Positions 46,420 to 54,635 of a DNA stretch of 64,000 nucleotides are shown here, piece after piece; within the stretch, counting starts at the first letter, position 1; every line of letters starts with the position of its first letter. Position numbers and translations under genes: made by a program. Origin of the DNA: an uncultured Oscillospiraceae bacterium (lineage in GTDB: Bacteria; Bacillota; Clostridia; Oscillospirales; Acutalibacteraceae). The DNA lies in assembly GCA_900541565.1 (NCBI GenBank), contig UQKB01000002.1, positions 111,057 through 175,056 on the forward strand. Direction: 5' to 3'. The notes under the pieces were generated by a model. It made no database searches, was not told the origin of the DNA, and worked only from the letters and a program-made list of their open reading frames with translations.

Positions 46420-47316
46420 TTACGCTGTATAAAAATCTGCAATAGGGACAGGTCCTTCTAAAATTTGTCGGCCCACATACATGGTTCCGTCCATTCTGGT
46501 ACGGACGGCCCATTTGACCAAAGTAAGCGCGCTGTTTTCCATTTCTATGCCGGTGATGGCGTGTGGATGCACACAGCTGCCGTCGTTGAAATACAGGCCT
46601 TTGCCCGGCGATGGAAATACAGGCCGGTGCGTATGCCCTGCGATCACGATCTGATGGTTATCATTTGCAAAAGAAGCAATTTTCTGTTCAATTTTTTCTT
46701 TTTTCGAATGCGGCCTGCCGGCACCTGTGGGTGCTATGAACCCGATCAGTTCAAGCGGCCGCCAGACGTACCGTACCAAAAATCTGGCAAAGGGCCAGAA
46801 GCGGTCGTTTAAATAGCTGCCTTGGTGCCCGTGCACCAGGAAAAGGCGGTGTTTGTCCTCTGTATTTTCCAGGATCAGCCCCTCGTGCATCTTTATTCCG
46901 GGAAAAAGCGGTGTGCTGCACTTTGCACAGTCACAGTAAAAATTATTGCAATGCCGGTCCGGAAAGGAGCGGCGCCGCTTGACGATGTCGTGGTTTCCGT
47001 ACAGCATATACAGCCGCTTTTCCTTATAAAACTGCGACATCAGCCAAAAGGTGTCGTTGTGTGTTTCTATAATTGGCCGGATTCTTCGGTTTTCCCAAAG
47101 CTCGTCGCCGTCGCCCAGTTCAATATAAATAAATCCATGCTGATAATAAAATTCCAGTGCGCCGAAAAACAGCGTCTGGTTAGAAAGAAAGTTGTCCCCT
47201 GTGTTTCCTTGTCCACGATGACAGTCACTCATTAAAATAATTTTAGAGTGCTTGTCAAACGGAAGAATTTTTGCGGCGTTATAAACTTCTTGTAGTCTTT
47301 TTGTTACGGCAGACAT
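46420..47316 (-). CDS. Calcineurin-like metallophosphoesterase
   Basis: A 298-residue cytoplasmic enzyme with the five blocks of the family: SDCHRGQG (DxH type), LGDGDELWE, GNHD, VHGHQGS and GHTH. A CDCAKCS cysteine cluster lies between the third and fourth blocks. The arrangement resembles the UDP-2,3-diacylglucosamine hydrolase-like or YfcE-like subgroups, but the specific substrate cannot be read. The ribosome binding site (GGAAAG) is weak. It overlaps the end of the DUF4474 gene by 38 bases, so the two are probably coupled. Confidence 0.9.
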   Translation of the reverse strand: MSAVTKRLQEVYNAAKILPFDKHSKIILMSDCHRGQGNTGDNFLSNQTLFFGALEFYYQHGFIYIELGDGDELWENRRIRPIIETHNDTFWLMSQFYKEKRLYMLYGNHDIVKRRRSFPDRHCNNFYCDCAKCSTPLFPGIKMHEGLILENTEDKHRLFLVHGHQGSYLNDRFWPFARFLVRYVWRPLELIGFIAPTGAGRPHSKKEKIEQKIASFANDNHQIVIAGHTHRPVFPSPGKGLYFNDGSCVHPHAITGIEMENSALTLVKWAVRTRMDGTMYVGRQILEGPVPIADFYTA

Positions 47317-48469
47317 TTGATCTTTCCGTCTGGCGGCCTGCAGCGCGCGGGCTTACATACCGACAGCAGGAGGTTTTTGGAGTACAATAGTGGTCCCACC
47401 TTTGACAAAAGCTTGGAGGCGGGCAGTTATCCTCCGGCGGACAGAGATTGGATGAACAGGGATTACATGGATTGGGATTGTAGGAAGAAGGTTTCGGTGG
47501 GTAGGGAGGAGCGGGCACAACTGGTTCCGGCTCCGGCGCTGATGGGCCAAGCAGGAGCTCACGGATCCAGTCAAACGCAGAGAAAAAGCCTTTGGCATAA
47601 AGCGAATCCAGGAAAAACTGGTATAGGTTAGGCATAGCAGCCTTTAAATATTCCAGCTTATCCAGTGTGTCTGTATATCTTGCCGTTACGAGGCCATAAA
47701 GTCTGCAATTGCTCTGGTTGACCGTCTGTACGGCGGCCTTTTGGAGCCCTTCCTGTGTAGACGGTTGCTCGGAATGCGGCGTTGTATAGCGGATGGTTAC
47801 CGTTGTACGGCGGACAGAAAATTCCTTTTGCGTATATCCCAGGCTGCGCAGTCCGCCGGTAAAGGCAAAACACATTTCACGGTTAGGAAAAACGATTTTT
47901 GCATCCATCCTAAGCTCGGACGGCTCTGAAAACATACCAAGCCGGAAACCCGTCAGCCACCAATGGACAGCCTTTCGTCTTAAAATAACACGCCCGTTCC
48001 TGCGCAAAACGAAAGAAAGCGGAAGCATTTCCGCATCGCTGATCTGCTCATAAAAGGTACCTGTAAATTTTTCAGACTGAAGGTCGTCCCGGGCGGTATT
48101 ATAAATACCAATTTCGGCACCGGTTGTAATGCCGTACTGGCCCTTCCACAATTCAATCAGCCACCGCTTTCCTGCATAAGAAAAGGTAACAGGCTCGCAG
48201 TCCATGATCATATTAAAAAGCGGTGCGCCTGCATCGTAAAGACTGCAATAGCCTACCTGGCGTTGCCAGCAATCCATCAGGGAGTAAAAATAATCTCCTT
48301 TGCGTTCATAGGCAAAGCCGGTCTTTTGTAAGGCGGCGTTTAATTGCTGCTGCTGGACGGCCTTATCTTTTGTCGGGCTGAAATTGCGCGTGCGAATTTG
48401 CCATACCATAATAAAAATCAAAATGGCAGCCAGTATGACAGCGGCAATACTGATAAAAAGTATAAGCAC
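47279..48469 (-). CDS. DUF4474 domain protein with Pro/Cys-rich tail
   Basis: A 396-residue protein with one N-terminal membrane helix (about 2-24) and a DUF4474 domain (YFYSLMDCWQRQVGYCSLYD, FNMIMDCEPVTFSYAGKRWL, IELWKGQYGITTGAEIGIYN). The last 85 residues are an unusual tail of alternating Pro, Asn and Cys (about a dozen Cys). It starts at GTG 48469 after AAGGAAG. Function unknown; it overlaps the phosphoesterase gene and is probably in one transcript with it. Confidence 0.8.
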   Translation of the reverse strand: MLILFISIAAVILAAILIFIMVWQIRTRNFSPTKDKAVQQQQLNAALQKTGFAYERKGDYFYSLMDCWQRQVGYCSLYDAGAPLFNMIMDCEPVTFSYAGKRWLIELWKGQYGITTGAEIGIYNTARDDLQSEKFTGTFYEQISDAEMLPLSFVLRRNGRVILRRKAVHWWLTGFRLGMFSEPSELRMDAKIVFPNREMCFAFTGGLRSLGYTQKEFSVRRTTVTIRYTTPHSEQPSTQEGLQKAAVQTVNQSNCRLYGLVTARYTDTLDKLEYLKAAMPNLYQFFLDSLYAKGFFSAFDWIRELLLGPSAPEPEPVVPAPPYPPKPSSYNPNPCNPCSSNLCPPEDNCPPPSFCQRWDHYCTPKTSCCRYVSPRAAGRQTERSNVCRNKKTTRSL

Positions 48470-48821
48470 GTTTATCTTCCTTTCCTTTTTCTATATCGTA
48501 TTCAACTACGCGGAAACAGGTGAAAGGGCATGGGGGAAAAACTGTGCCAATGAAAAGGATTAAAAAATGGATAAAAGTCTGCAAAAGACGAAAAAGCAAA
48601 CCCGGTTTTAAGAAAAACAGGTTTGCTTTAAGGTTATGGCTTTGTTTGGAAGAAAGGCCGCGGTCATAATAAGCTTTGTACAGGCAGAAAAATACAGATT
48701 GTGCCAAAGACAATGCTCATGTATGGTAAAGAAGCGCAACAAACAAAACAGATAAAGACAGCCGCTATGCTATTCCGTAAAGAAGTCAACTGTTGTTCAC
48801 AAACGAAACGATCTTTCCTTG
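48470..48821. other. AT-rich gap with a minus-strand hairpin
   Basis: No gene is seen. On the minus strand AAAGCAAACC and GGTTTGCTTTTT (48591-48629) form a hairpin ending in T, like an intrinsic terminator, although no minus-strand gene precedes it. It may be a leader attenuator for the DUF4474 gene. Confidence 0.5.
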
Positions 48822-49072
48822 TTGAAAAATTCACACCCAAATGTTATTATAGAAATGCAGGATTCTATTGACGGCGAGTATATTTATATTGCCCGACTGA
48901 CTGCAAATCGAAAAAGTGGGGGGACAAGACAAACTCACGTTCGAGGTTAGCGGAAAGAAATTTAGAAATATACCGCAAATATAAAAGCGGTGTATCTGTA
49001 AAACAACTGTCGGAAATTTATTATATTTCCCAGCAGAGAATCTACAAAATACTATTAACACACAAGGATTAG
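48822..49072 (+). pseudogene. Frameshifted small HTH regulator, CD3324/Mor-like
   Basis: Two plus-strand frames join into one protein of the small clostridial CD3324 type. Frame one carries NVIIEMQDSIDGEYIYIA (from about 48837), and the second frame carries KKWGDKTNSRSRLAERN then EIYRKYKSGVSVKQLSEIYY and ISQQRIYKILLTHKD, ending at TAG 49070-49072. The switch falls in AAAAAGTGGGGGG (48911-48923), where adding one A would restore the frame. Nothing resembling the usual start (an ILPE-type segment) is intact. A decayed gene is most likely; a sequencing error in the homopolymer is possible. Confidence 0.65.
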
Positions 49073-49076
49073 ATTA

Positions 49077-49112
49077 GAGCAGCACACTGCGTCAAGGTGC
49101 ACTGCTCTTTTT
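49077..49112 (+). terminator. Terminator after the frameshifted HTH gene
   Basis: GAGCAG / CTGCTC with an inner CAC / GTG pairing (49077-49107), followed by a T run. Confidence 0.8.
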
Positions 49113-49214
49113 TACTGTTCTTTTCGTAATCGTGTAGTTGCTTTATGTGAATAAATGGATATGCTATACTCTTGATAGCACAAAAAATAAACATTTCAAT
49201 AGTGGAGGCGCAAA

Positions 49215-49763
49215 ATGGAACGAATCATGAAACCTTGCTCAGAACAGTATAAAACAGCTTCTTTGGATTTTGTAGAAAAAGTCTTTACCGAACACGAAAA
49301 TGCACAAGAAGGCAAACTGGTTCGAAGGTTGGTAGAAGAAATCCGTGCAAAAAAGTTTTTTGTTGCGGAGTTGGAATTGATTATGACCAACGAAGCGGAT
49401 GAAATCATTGGATACGCTATGTTTTCCAGATTTCACCTTGAGGGAAAGTATTCAGATGAATTGCTGCTTCTATCTCCTGTCGCCGTGAAAACAGAGTTAC
49501 AACGGCAACATATTTCCAAAGAGCTTATAGAATATGGTCTGAAAAAGGCAAGAGAACTTGGCTATAAAGCAGTTTTGGTAGAGGGCAATCCTCGGAATTA
49601 TCGGTCTCGCGGTTTCAAAACAGCGGCAAATTACGGTATCTATGCGAGCGAGAAAGTGCAGTTGCCGCATATTGACTGCTTGATGGTTCAAGAACTTGTA
49701 CCCGGTGGGCTGGAACATATTCACGGAATTCTTGATTATGGGTTCTATGAAACCCTTGCATAA
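49215..49763 (+). CDS. GNAT N-acetyltransferase (YhbS-like)
   Basis: A 182-residue acetyltransferase with the conserved LLSPVAVKTELQRQHISKEL, which holds the acetyl-CoA-binding region (here Q-R-Q-H instead of the usual Q-x-x-G-x-G/A), and VLVEGNPRNYRSRGFK, typical of the YhbS group. GTGGAGG precedes the ATG. It is more AT-rich and differs in codon use from neighbouring genes, and sits between a decayed HTH gene and a tRNA, so recent acquisition is plausible. The substrate is unknown. Confidence 0.85.
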   Translation: MERIMKPCSEQYKTASLDFVEKVFTEHENAQEGKLVRRLVEEIRAKKFFVAELELIMTNEADEIIGYAMFSRFHLEGKYSDELLLLSPVAVKTELQRQHISKELIEYGLKKARELGYKAVLVEGNPRNYRSRGFKTAANYGIYASEKVQLPHIDCLMVQELVPGGLEHIHGILDYGFYETLA

Positions 49764-49791
49764 ACAAGTTACTTTTTACTCCAAAAGAAAA

Positions 49792-49820
49792 TCGCGGCGA
49801 ACCACAAGGGTTCGCCGCGA
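49792..49820 (-). terminator. Terminator of tRNA-Leu
   Basis: A 12-pair stem TCGCGGCGAACC / GGTTCGCCGCGA with a five-base loop, followed on the minus strand by TTTTCTTTT. Confidence 0.88.
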
Positions 49821-49822
49821 CG

Positions 49823-49909
49823 TGGTGCTGGTGGCCGGACTTGAACCGGCACGATATTGCTACCGAGGGATTTTAAGTCCCTTGTGTCTGCCTGTTCCAC
49901 CACACCAGC
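49823..49909 (-). tRNA. tRNA-Leu (TAA)
   Basis: An 87-base class II tRNA on the minus strand with encoded CCA. Acceptor GCTGGTG / CACCAGC, anticodon stem GGGA / TCCC around CTTAAAA with anticodon TAA, and a long variable arm as expected for leucine. Confidence 0.95.
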
Positions 49910-49927
49910 TTATAAAAGGCAAAGGCT

Positions 49928-49956
49928 ATTATAGCATGGAAAAGGGTAAAAAGCAA
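49928..49956 (-). promoter_or_regulatory. Promoter of tRNA-Leu
   Basis: On the minus strand TTGCTT (49956-49951), 17 bases, TATAAT (49933-49928), about 19 bases before the tRNA. Confidence 0.82.
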
Positions 49957-50018
49957 GAATCAATTTTACCGCATTGCCGTGCGGCGGTAAAGCATTTTCC
50001 TCTACCGCCGCAACCATA

Positions 50019-50978
50019 TTATTCTACTTTTCCCAAAAAGGCGGCGCCTATAATGCCTGCGTCGTTTCCAAGCGAAGCCGTACAAAGAACGGTCTGTTTT
50101 TTATTGTGCTTGGTATAGCGTTCCTGCTCCACCAAAGCGCGCAGCGGCGCCAAAAGCGTTTCGCCTTCCCGGCTGACACCGCCGCCAATGCAAATGATAT
50201 CCGGTTGAAAAATATTGATGACATTCACAATGCCGCAGCCAAGATAAGAAATATATTTTTCCACGACAGCAGAGCCTACGGCGTCTCCCGCGCGCATGGC
50301 GTTAAAGGCGGTCAAGCCGTTTACGCGGTTTAAATCGCCGCCTAACTGCTTAAGCATATAAGAGGAATCGGGCCGTTCGGTTAAAATGGCCTCCTTTGTC
50401 ATGTGGATCAATCCGGTAGCAGAGGCATAGGCCTCCCAGCAGCCCTTTCTGCCGCAGGCGCACTCCTTGCCGTTGTATACAATCACCATATGCCCCATTT
50501 CCGCTCCGGCATAATTGGAGCCACTGTAAATTTTGCCGTTTATAATAATGCCGGTGCCTATACCGGTTCCAAGCGTAATCACAACGGCATTTTTTGCGCC
50601 CTTTGCCGCGCCCGCAAGGTATTCGCCGTAAGCTGCAGCGTTTGCATCGTTTTCAATGGAGACCTTTTTCCCAAGGCGTTCCTCCATCATTTTTACAATC
50701 TGCCAGTTGTGAAAAAATAAGTTTGCCGAATATTCCACGATGCCGGTCTTGGGATTTACAGCCCCCGGCACACCGATTCCAATAAAATCAATATCCTCCA
50801 GGGTGATTTTGGCTTTTTTTACAGCCTTTTGCGCCATTTCCATCATAGAATCGCATATTTGGCTTTCAGGGCGCGGTGCCGCCGTCTTGCAGTCCGCCTT
50901 CGCTATAATTTTATAGCTCTCGTCGACTACGCCGGCTACAATATTGGTGCCGCCCAAGTCAATGCCCAGATAATACAT
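50019..50978 (-). CDS. glcK: ROK-family glucokinase
   Basis: Phosphorylates glucose for glycolysis. The 319 residues have the ATP motif GIDLGGTNIVAGVV, catalytic ENDANAAAYGE, GTGIGTGIIINGKI and the ROK zinc-binding signature CACGRKGCWEAYAS. No DNA-binding domain precedes it, so it is a kinase, not a repressor. GGAGGG lies seven bases before ATG 50978; an upstream in-frame codon overlaps the site. Confidence 0.92.
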   Translation of the reverse strand: MYYLGIDLGGTNIVAGVVDESYKIIAKADCKTAAPRPESQICDSMMEMAQKAVKKAKITLEDIDFIGIGVPGAVNPKTGIVEYSANLFFHNWQIVKMMEERLGKKVSIENDANAAAYGEYLAGAAKGAKNAVVITLGTGIGTGIIINGKIYSGSNYAGAEMGHMVIVYNGKECACGRKGCWEAYASATGLIHMTKEAILTERPDSSYMLKQLGGDLNRVNGLTAFNAMRAGDAVGSAVVEKYISYLGCGIVNVINIFQPDIICIGGGVSREGETLLAPLRALVEQERYTKHNKKQTVLCTASLGNDAGIIGAAFLGKVE

Positions 50979-51368
50979 GATAGAACCCTCCTGCATATTA
51001 CTTTGTGTTTGATTATAGCATATCGTACATTTTTTATAAAGGCAATAAAAGGAAAAAATTAAATTTATTTACTATAGCTAAATTAGTTTGTCCCAAAATG
51101 GGGATTTTGAATAGGAAAAAAAGAAAACCGCCGCCGGCAAATTCCTCCGCAGGCAATGAAAACATCTTTGTTTCCATTTTTTTAAACCAATAAAAAGTGC
51201 GGCAAGGACGCGTTCTTTATCATTATACTTTATCATTATATATGAAATAACCTGCGGGAACATACCGAAAAAACAGAAATAGAAAATGAGAAAACAGGAG
51301 AAAACAAAAGAATACAAGCGATAGAAAGAGATACTATAAAGGTAAATTAAAATATAGCAAAAAAAGTG
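50979..51368. other. Gap between the glucokinase and rplM genes
   Basis: About 390 bases of mostly AT-rich sequence without a gene I can support. A tandem repeat of TTTATCATTATA (around 51215-51240) reads on the minus strand as two copies of TATAATGATAAAG, that is, two -10-like elements 13 bases apart, but no good -35 or gene goes with them. Confidence 0.5.
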
Positions 51369-51397
51369 TTGACTATGCTGTGCGGCTGTGGTATGAT
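51369..51397 (+). promoter_or_regulatory. Promoter of rplM-rpsI
   Basis: TTGACT (51369-51374), 17 bases, TATGAT (51392-51397). The leader to rplM is about 75 bases long. Confidence 0.88.
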
Positions 51398-51477
51398 CTA
51401 TTTTGCAATTTAAAACTGTCTGTTTTTTTATGAGCAGCGTACAGTGAAAAAGAAATTTCTGAACAGGAGGAATACAC

Positions 51478-51906
51478 ATGTCCACTTATATGGCAAAAAA
51501 AGGCGAAATTGAGCGCAAGTGGTATATATTGGATGCGTCTGGCAAGCCTCTTGGCCGTGTAGCGGCACAGGCGGCCGCAATCCTAAGAGGGAAGCATAAG
51601 CCTACGTTTACACCGCATGTAGATTGCGGCGACCATGTAATTATTATTAATTGTGCAGACGCCGTTTTGACAGGCAAAAAGCTTACACAAAAATATTATT
51701 ATCGTCATACAGGCTATATTGGGCACCTGAAGGCGACAAGGTATGACACATTGATGTCCCAAAAGCCGGAAAAGGCAATGGAATTGGCGGTAAAGGGTAT
51801 GCTGCCGTCTAATACGATTGGCAGAGCCGCACTGCTCAGGCTTCGTGTTTTTGCAGGTGCAGAGCATAAGCATCAGGCACAAAAGCCGGAAGCTTTGGAC
51901 AAATAA
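51478..51906 (+). CDS. rplM: 50S ribosomal protein L13
   Basis: A 142-residue protein with [30 protein letters not shown] [20 protein letters not shown] and [13 protein letters not shown], the full L13 pattern. Behind ACAGGAGG. In Bacillus the gene is autoregulated through its leader; whether this short leader does so is not visible. Confidence 0.98.
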   Translation: MSTYMAKKGEIERKWYILDASGKPLGRVAAQAAAILRGKHKPTFTPHVDCGDHVIIINCADAVLTGKKLTQKYYYRHTGYIGHLKATRYDTLMSQKPEKAMELAVKGMLPSNTIGRAALLRLRVFAGAEHKHQAQKPEALDK

Positions 51907-51924
51907 GGAAGGAGGCAATTTAGA

Positions 51925-52326
51925 ATGTACGATAAAACACCTTATTTTTACGGGACGGGAAGAAGAAAAAGCTCCGTTGCAAGGGTAAGGCTTTACCAGG
52001 GAACGGGGAAAATTACAATTAATGACAGAGATATTGACGATTACTTTGGACTGGAAACATTAAAACTTATTGTGCGTCAGCCTCTTGCCTTAACAGAAAC
52101 GGGCGAAAAGTTTGACGTAGTGTGCAGGGTATCCGGCGGCGGCGTTACAGGGCAGGCCGGCGCAATCCGCCACGGTATTTCAAGAGCACTGCTTCAGTAT
52201 GACAGTGAAGCGCTCAGAGGAAAGCTCAAAAAGGCAGGGTTCCTTACACGTGACCCAAGAATGAAAGAGCGTAAGAAATACGGCCTCAAGGCTGCCCGTC
52301 GCGCGCCTCAGTTCTCCAAGAGATAA
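51925..52326 (+). CDS. rpsI: 30S ribosomal protein S9
   Basis: A 133-residue protein with [30 protein letters not shown] and the basic C-terminal tail ending APQFSKR, which reaches the P site of the ribosome. 18 bases after rplM, the universal pair. Confidence 0.98.
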   Translation: MYDKTPYFYGTGRRKSSVARVRLYQGTGKITINDRDIDDYFGLETLKLIVRQPLALTETGEKFDVVCRVSGGGVTGQAGAIRHGISRALLQYDSEALRGKLKKAGFLTRDPRMKERKKYGLKAARRAPQFSKR

Positions 52327-52345
52327 GTTTTGGAAAAACACTTTC

Positions 52346-52376
52346 ATCCCACAGGCAGGCCTGCCTGTGGGATTTT
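52346..52376 (+). terminator. Terminator of rplM-rpsI
   Basis: A perfect 28-base palindrome centred on GGCC (52346-52373 region), then TTTTTAT. Confidence 0.88.
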
Positions 52377-52571
52377 TATATCAGGCGCTTCTACAGCATA
52401 AGGGTCATTTTTTAATTTTTACCAAAAGCAGAAAATATAGCAGATAGCTGGCAGAAGCCTTATGCAAAGGGCAAAGCCGCCTTGTGCAATATGAGAAAAA
52501 TACCGTTTGAAAGGCATGTGCCGCCAGGTGATTTTAAACTCTATTTAAGGCATATGCGTTATGTTGATCAT

Positions 52572-52603
52572 GGAGTTTAAGAAAAAAGGAGTTTAAGAAA
52601 AAA
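52572..52603 (+). repeat. 16-bp tandem duplication carrying the ribosome binding site
   Basis: GGAGTTTAAGAAAAAA occurs twice back to back (52572-52587, 52588-52603) and is followed by a third GGAG (52604-52607), the functional site of the response regulator gene. Confidence 0.9.
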
Positions 52604-52616
52604 GGAGATGGCTATT

Positions 52617-53294
52617 ATGCGCCTTTTGCTGGCGGAGGATGAAAAAGAACTGTCCAATGCGCTGGTTACCATTTTAAAGCACAATCATTATTCGGTAGAT
52701 GCAGTAGATAACGGGCAGGATGCGCTTGATTTTTTGGAAACCGGGCTATACGACGGCGCTGTTTTGGATATTATGATGCCAAAGCTGGATGGGATCAGCG
52801 TTCTTAAGGAAATCAGGGCAAAAGGGAACAGGCTTCCGGTTTTACTTTTGACTGCAAAATCTGAAATTGACGACCGCGTTCTTGGTTTGGACAGCGGCGC
52901 AGATGATTATCTGACAAAGCCCTTTGCTACAAAGGAGCTGCTTGCCCGGATCCGTGCGATGACCAGACGGCAGACAGAAGCAACAGATCCCATTCTTTCT
53001 TTTCAAAATATTACGCTCAACCGGTCTACCTTTGAGCTTTCCTCAGAAAAAGCAAATTTGCGGCTTGCAAATAAAGAATTTCAAATGATGGAAATGCTTA
53101 TGGCCAATCCGGGGCAGGTCATTTCTACAGAGCGGTTTATGGAAAAAATATGGGGGTACGACAGCAACGCGGAGCTAAATGTGGTATGGGTATATATTTC
53201 TTATCTTCGCAAGAAGCTGATATCTCTTGAAGCAGGTGTGCAGATCCGAGCAACAAGAAATTTAGGGTATTCTTTGGAGGCCATTCATGCTTAA
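52617..53294 (+). CDS. OmpR/PhoB-family response regulator
   Basis: A 225-residue transcription factor: receiver domain (about 1-115) with acidic pocket AEDEK, phospho-acceptor Asp in VLDIMMPKLDG, Thr in LLTAK and Lys in LTKPF, then an OmpR-type winged helix ending VVWVYISYLRKKL and RATRNLGYSL. ATG 52617 is nine bases after GGAG; an ATG three codons earlier would touch the site. It overlaps the kinase gene by eight bases and probably regulates the operon at 52.6-57.9 kb. Confidence 0.94.
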   Translation: MRLLLAEDEKELSNALVTILKHNHYSVDAVDNGQDALDFLETGLYDGAVLDIMMPKLDGISVLKEIRAKGNRLPVLLLTAKSEIDDRVLGLDSGADDYLTKPFATKELLARIRAMTRRQTEATDPILSFQNITLNRSTFELSSEKANLRLANKEFQMMEMLMANPGQVISTERFMEKIWGYDSNAELNVVWVYISYLRKKLISLEAGVQIRATRNLGYSLEAIHA

Positions 53295-54513
53295 ACGTTT
53301 ACGGCGCAAGTTTATTGGAATTACCATGTGCTCCATTGTTCTGGTTTTAGGCAGCATTATTGGCATAATCAATCTTGCAAATTACTGGAATATCAATAAC
53401 AATGCAGACGCGCTTTTGTCGGTACTTGCTGAAAACGACGGCGTTTTTCCAAGGGTGGGGGATATGGAAGGCAGCGGACAGAAACCGCCGCCCCGCGATA
53501 TGTCACCGGAGGCGCCCTTTAATACCCGCTATTTTACAGTGGTTTTGCGCCTTGACGGCACGGTTTTTTCGGTAGATACCGGCCGGATTGCTGCGGTTTC
53601 AAGTGAGGCAGCGGCAGAGTATGCGGCGCAACTGTATGCGCAGGGAAAGACAGGCGGCTTTTTTGAAAACTATAAATATCAGGCGCACGCCTGTAATGAA
53701 GGGATAATGTACATTTTTTTGGATTGCAATGAAGAATTGGAAACCTTTTATTCGTTTCTTTTTGTCAGTATTCTTGCCAGTCTGATCGGTATTTTGTTGG
53801 TGTTTGCTTTGGTTCTGTTTTTTTCAAAGCTGGCGGTAAGGCCGGTTGCAGAAAGCTATGAAAAGCAGAAACAATTTATAACAGATGCCAGCCACGAAAT
53901 TAAAACGCCGCTTACGGTGATTGATGCCAATACCGAGGTGCTGGAGATGGAAAGCGGCGAAAACGAATGGACGAAAAGTATTAAAAACCAGGTAAAACGG
54001 CTGGCCTCCTTAACAGAAAAGCTGGTATTTCTTTCCCGCATGGAAGAAGAAAACGCAGCGCTGCAGATGGCAGACTTTTCTCTTTCGGAGGCCATACTTC
54101 AAACAGCCCAGCCGTATGAGGCTATTGCGGAAGTGCAGGGAAAGACACTTTCGCTTGAAATTGAAAGAAATGTTTCCTATTATGGAAACGAGGTCTCATT
54201 GCGCCAGCTGATTTCCCTGCTTTTAGACAATGCGATGAAATATTCCAACCCGGGCGGGTCCATTGCCGTACAATTTAGGACAGCCGGAAAAAATAAAGTG
54301 CTTTCTGTCAAAAACACCGTTTCACATATTCAGAAAGGAAAATTGGACATGCTGTTTGAACGCTTTTACCGGCTCGATTCTTCCCGCAGCTCGCAGACAG
54401 GCGGCTACGGGATCGGCCTTTCTGTGGCAAGAGCAATTGTTACCGCCCATAAAGGAAAAATTTCTGCGCAAAGCGACGATGGAAGATCGATCCTTTTTAC
54501 AATTGTTTTATAG
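53287..54513 (+). CDS. Sensor histidine kinase
   Basis: A 408-residue membrane kinase: two membrane helices (about 10-30 and 155-180) around an extracytoplasmic sensor domain of about 125 residues, HisKA domain with phospho-acceptor DASHEIKTPLTVI, and HATPase with N box LLLDNAMKYSNPGG and G2 box GGYGIGLSVA. The G1 box (DxGxG) is degenerate (KNTVSHI), as in some clostridial kinases. The signal is unknown. Pairs with the overlapping response regulator. Confidence 0.94.
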   Translation: MLKRLRRKFIGITMCSIVLVLGSIIGIINLANYWNINNNADALLSVLAENDGVFPRVGDMEGSGQKPPPRDMSPEAPFNTRYFTVVLRLDGTVFSVDTGRIAAVSSEAAAEYAAQLYAQGKTGGFFENYKYQAHACNEGIMYIFLDCNEELETFYSFLFVSILASLIGILLVFALVLFFSKLAVRPVAESYEKQKQFITDASHEIKTPLTVIDANTEVLEMESGENEWTKSIKNQVKRLASLTEKLVFLSRMEEENAALQMADFSLSEAILQTAQPYEAIAEVQGKTLSLEIERNVSYYGNEVSLRQLISLLLDNAMKYSNPGGSIAVQFRTAGKNKVLSVKNTVSHIQKGKLDMLFERFYRLDSSRSSQTGGYGIGLSVARAIVTAHKGKISAQSDDGRSILFTIVL

Positions 54514-54529
54514 GAATACAGAGCTGTGA

Positions 54530-54577
54530 AAGCAACGCTGTTTTGCATTTATTGCAAAACAGCGTTGCTTTTTTTAA
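54530..54577 (+). terminator. Terminator after the histidine kinase gene
   Basis: An 18-pair perfect stem AAGCAACGCTGTTTTGCA with complement (54530-54570), five-base loop, then seven T. It stands inside the presumed operon, so the VTC gene 65 bases later probably depends on read-through or its own promoter. Confidence 0.92.
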
Positions 54578-54635
54578 TTCTATTTAAAGTATATCCTTTA
54601 CATTTATAAGCAGAAGAAAGGAGAAAAGACTGACT

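Noticed and set aside
49138-49170. Promoter TTGCTT/TATACT before the YhbS-like gene
   Set aside because: The spacer is 21 bases; only the -10 element is convincing.
51404-51477. L13-type autoregulatory leader before rplM
   Set aside because: Known leaders of this class need covariance-model support; the 75-base leader shows no structure I can identify with confidence.
51078-51485. 135-codon minus-strand reading frame opposite the rplM promoter region
   Set aside because: It overlaps the rplM start and promoter, has no ribosome binding site and no recognisable domain.
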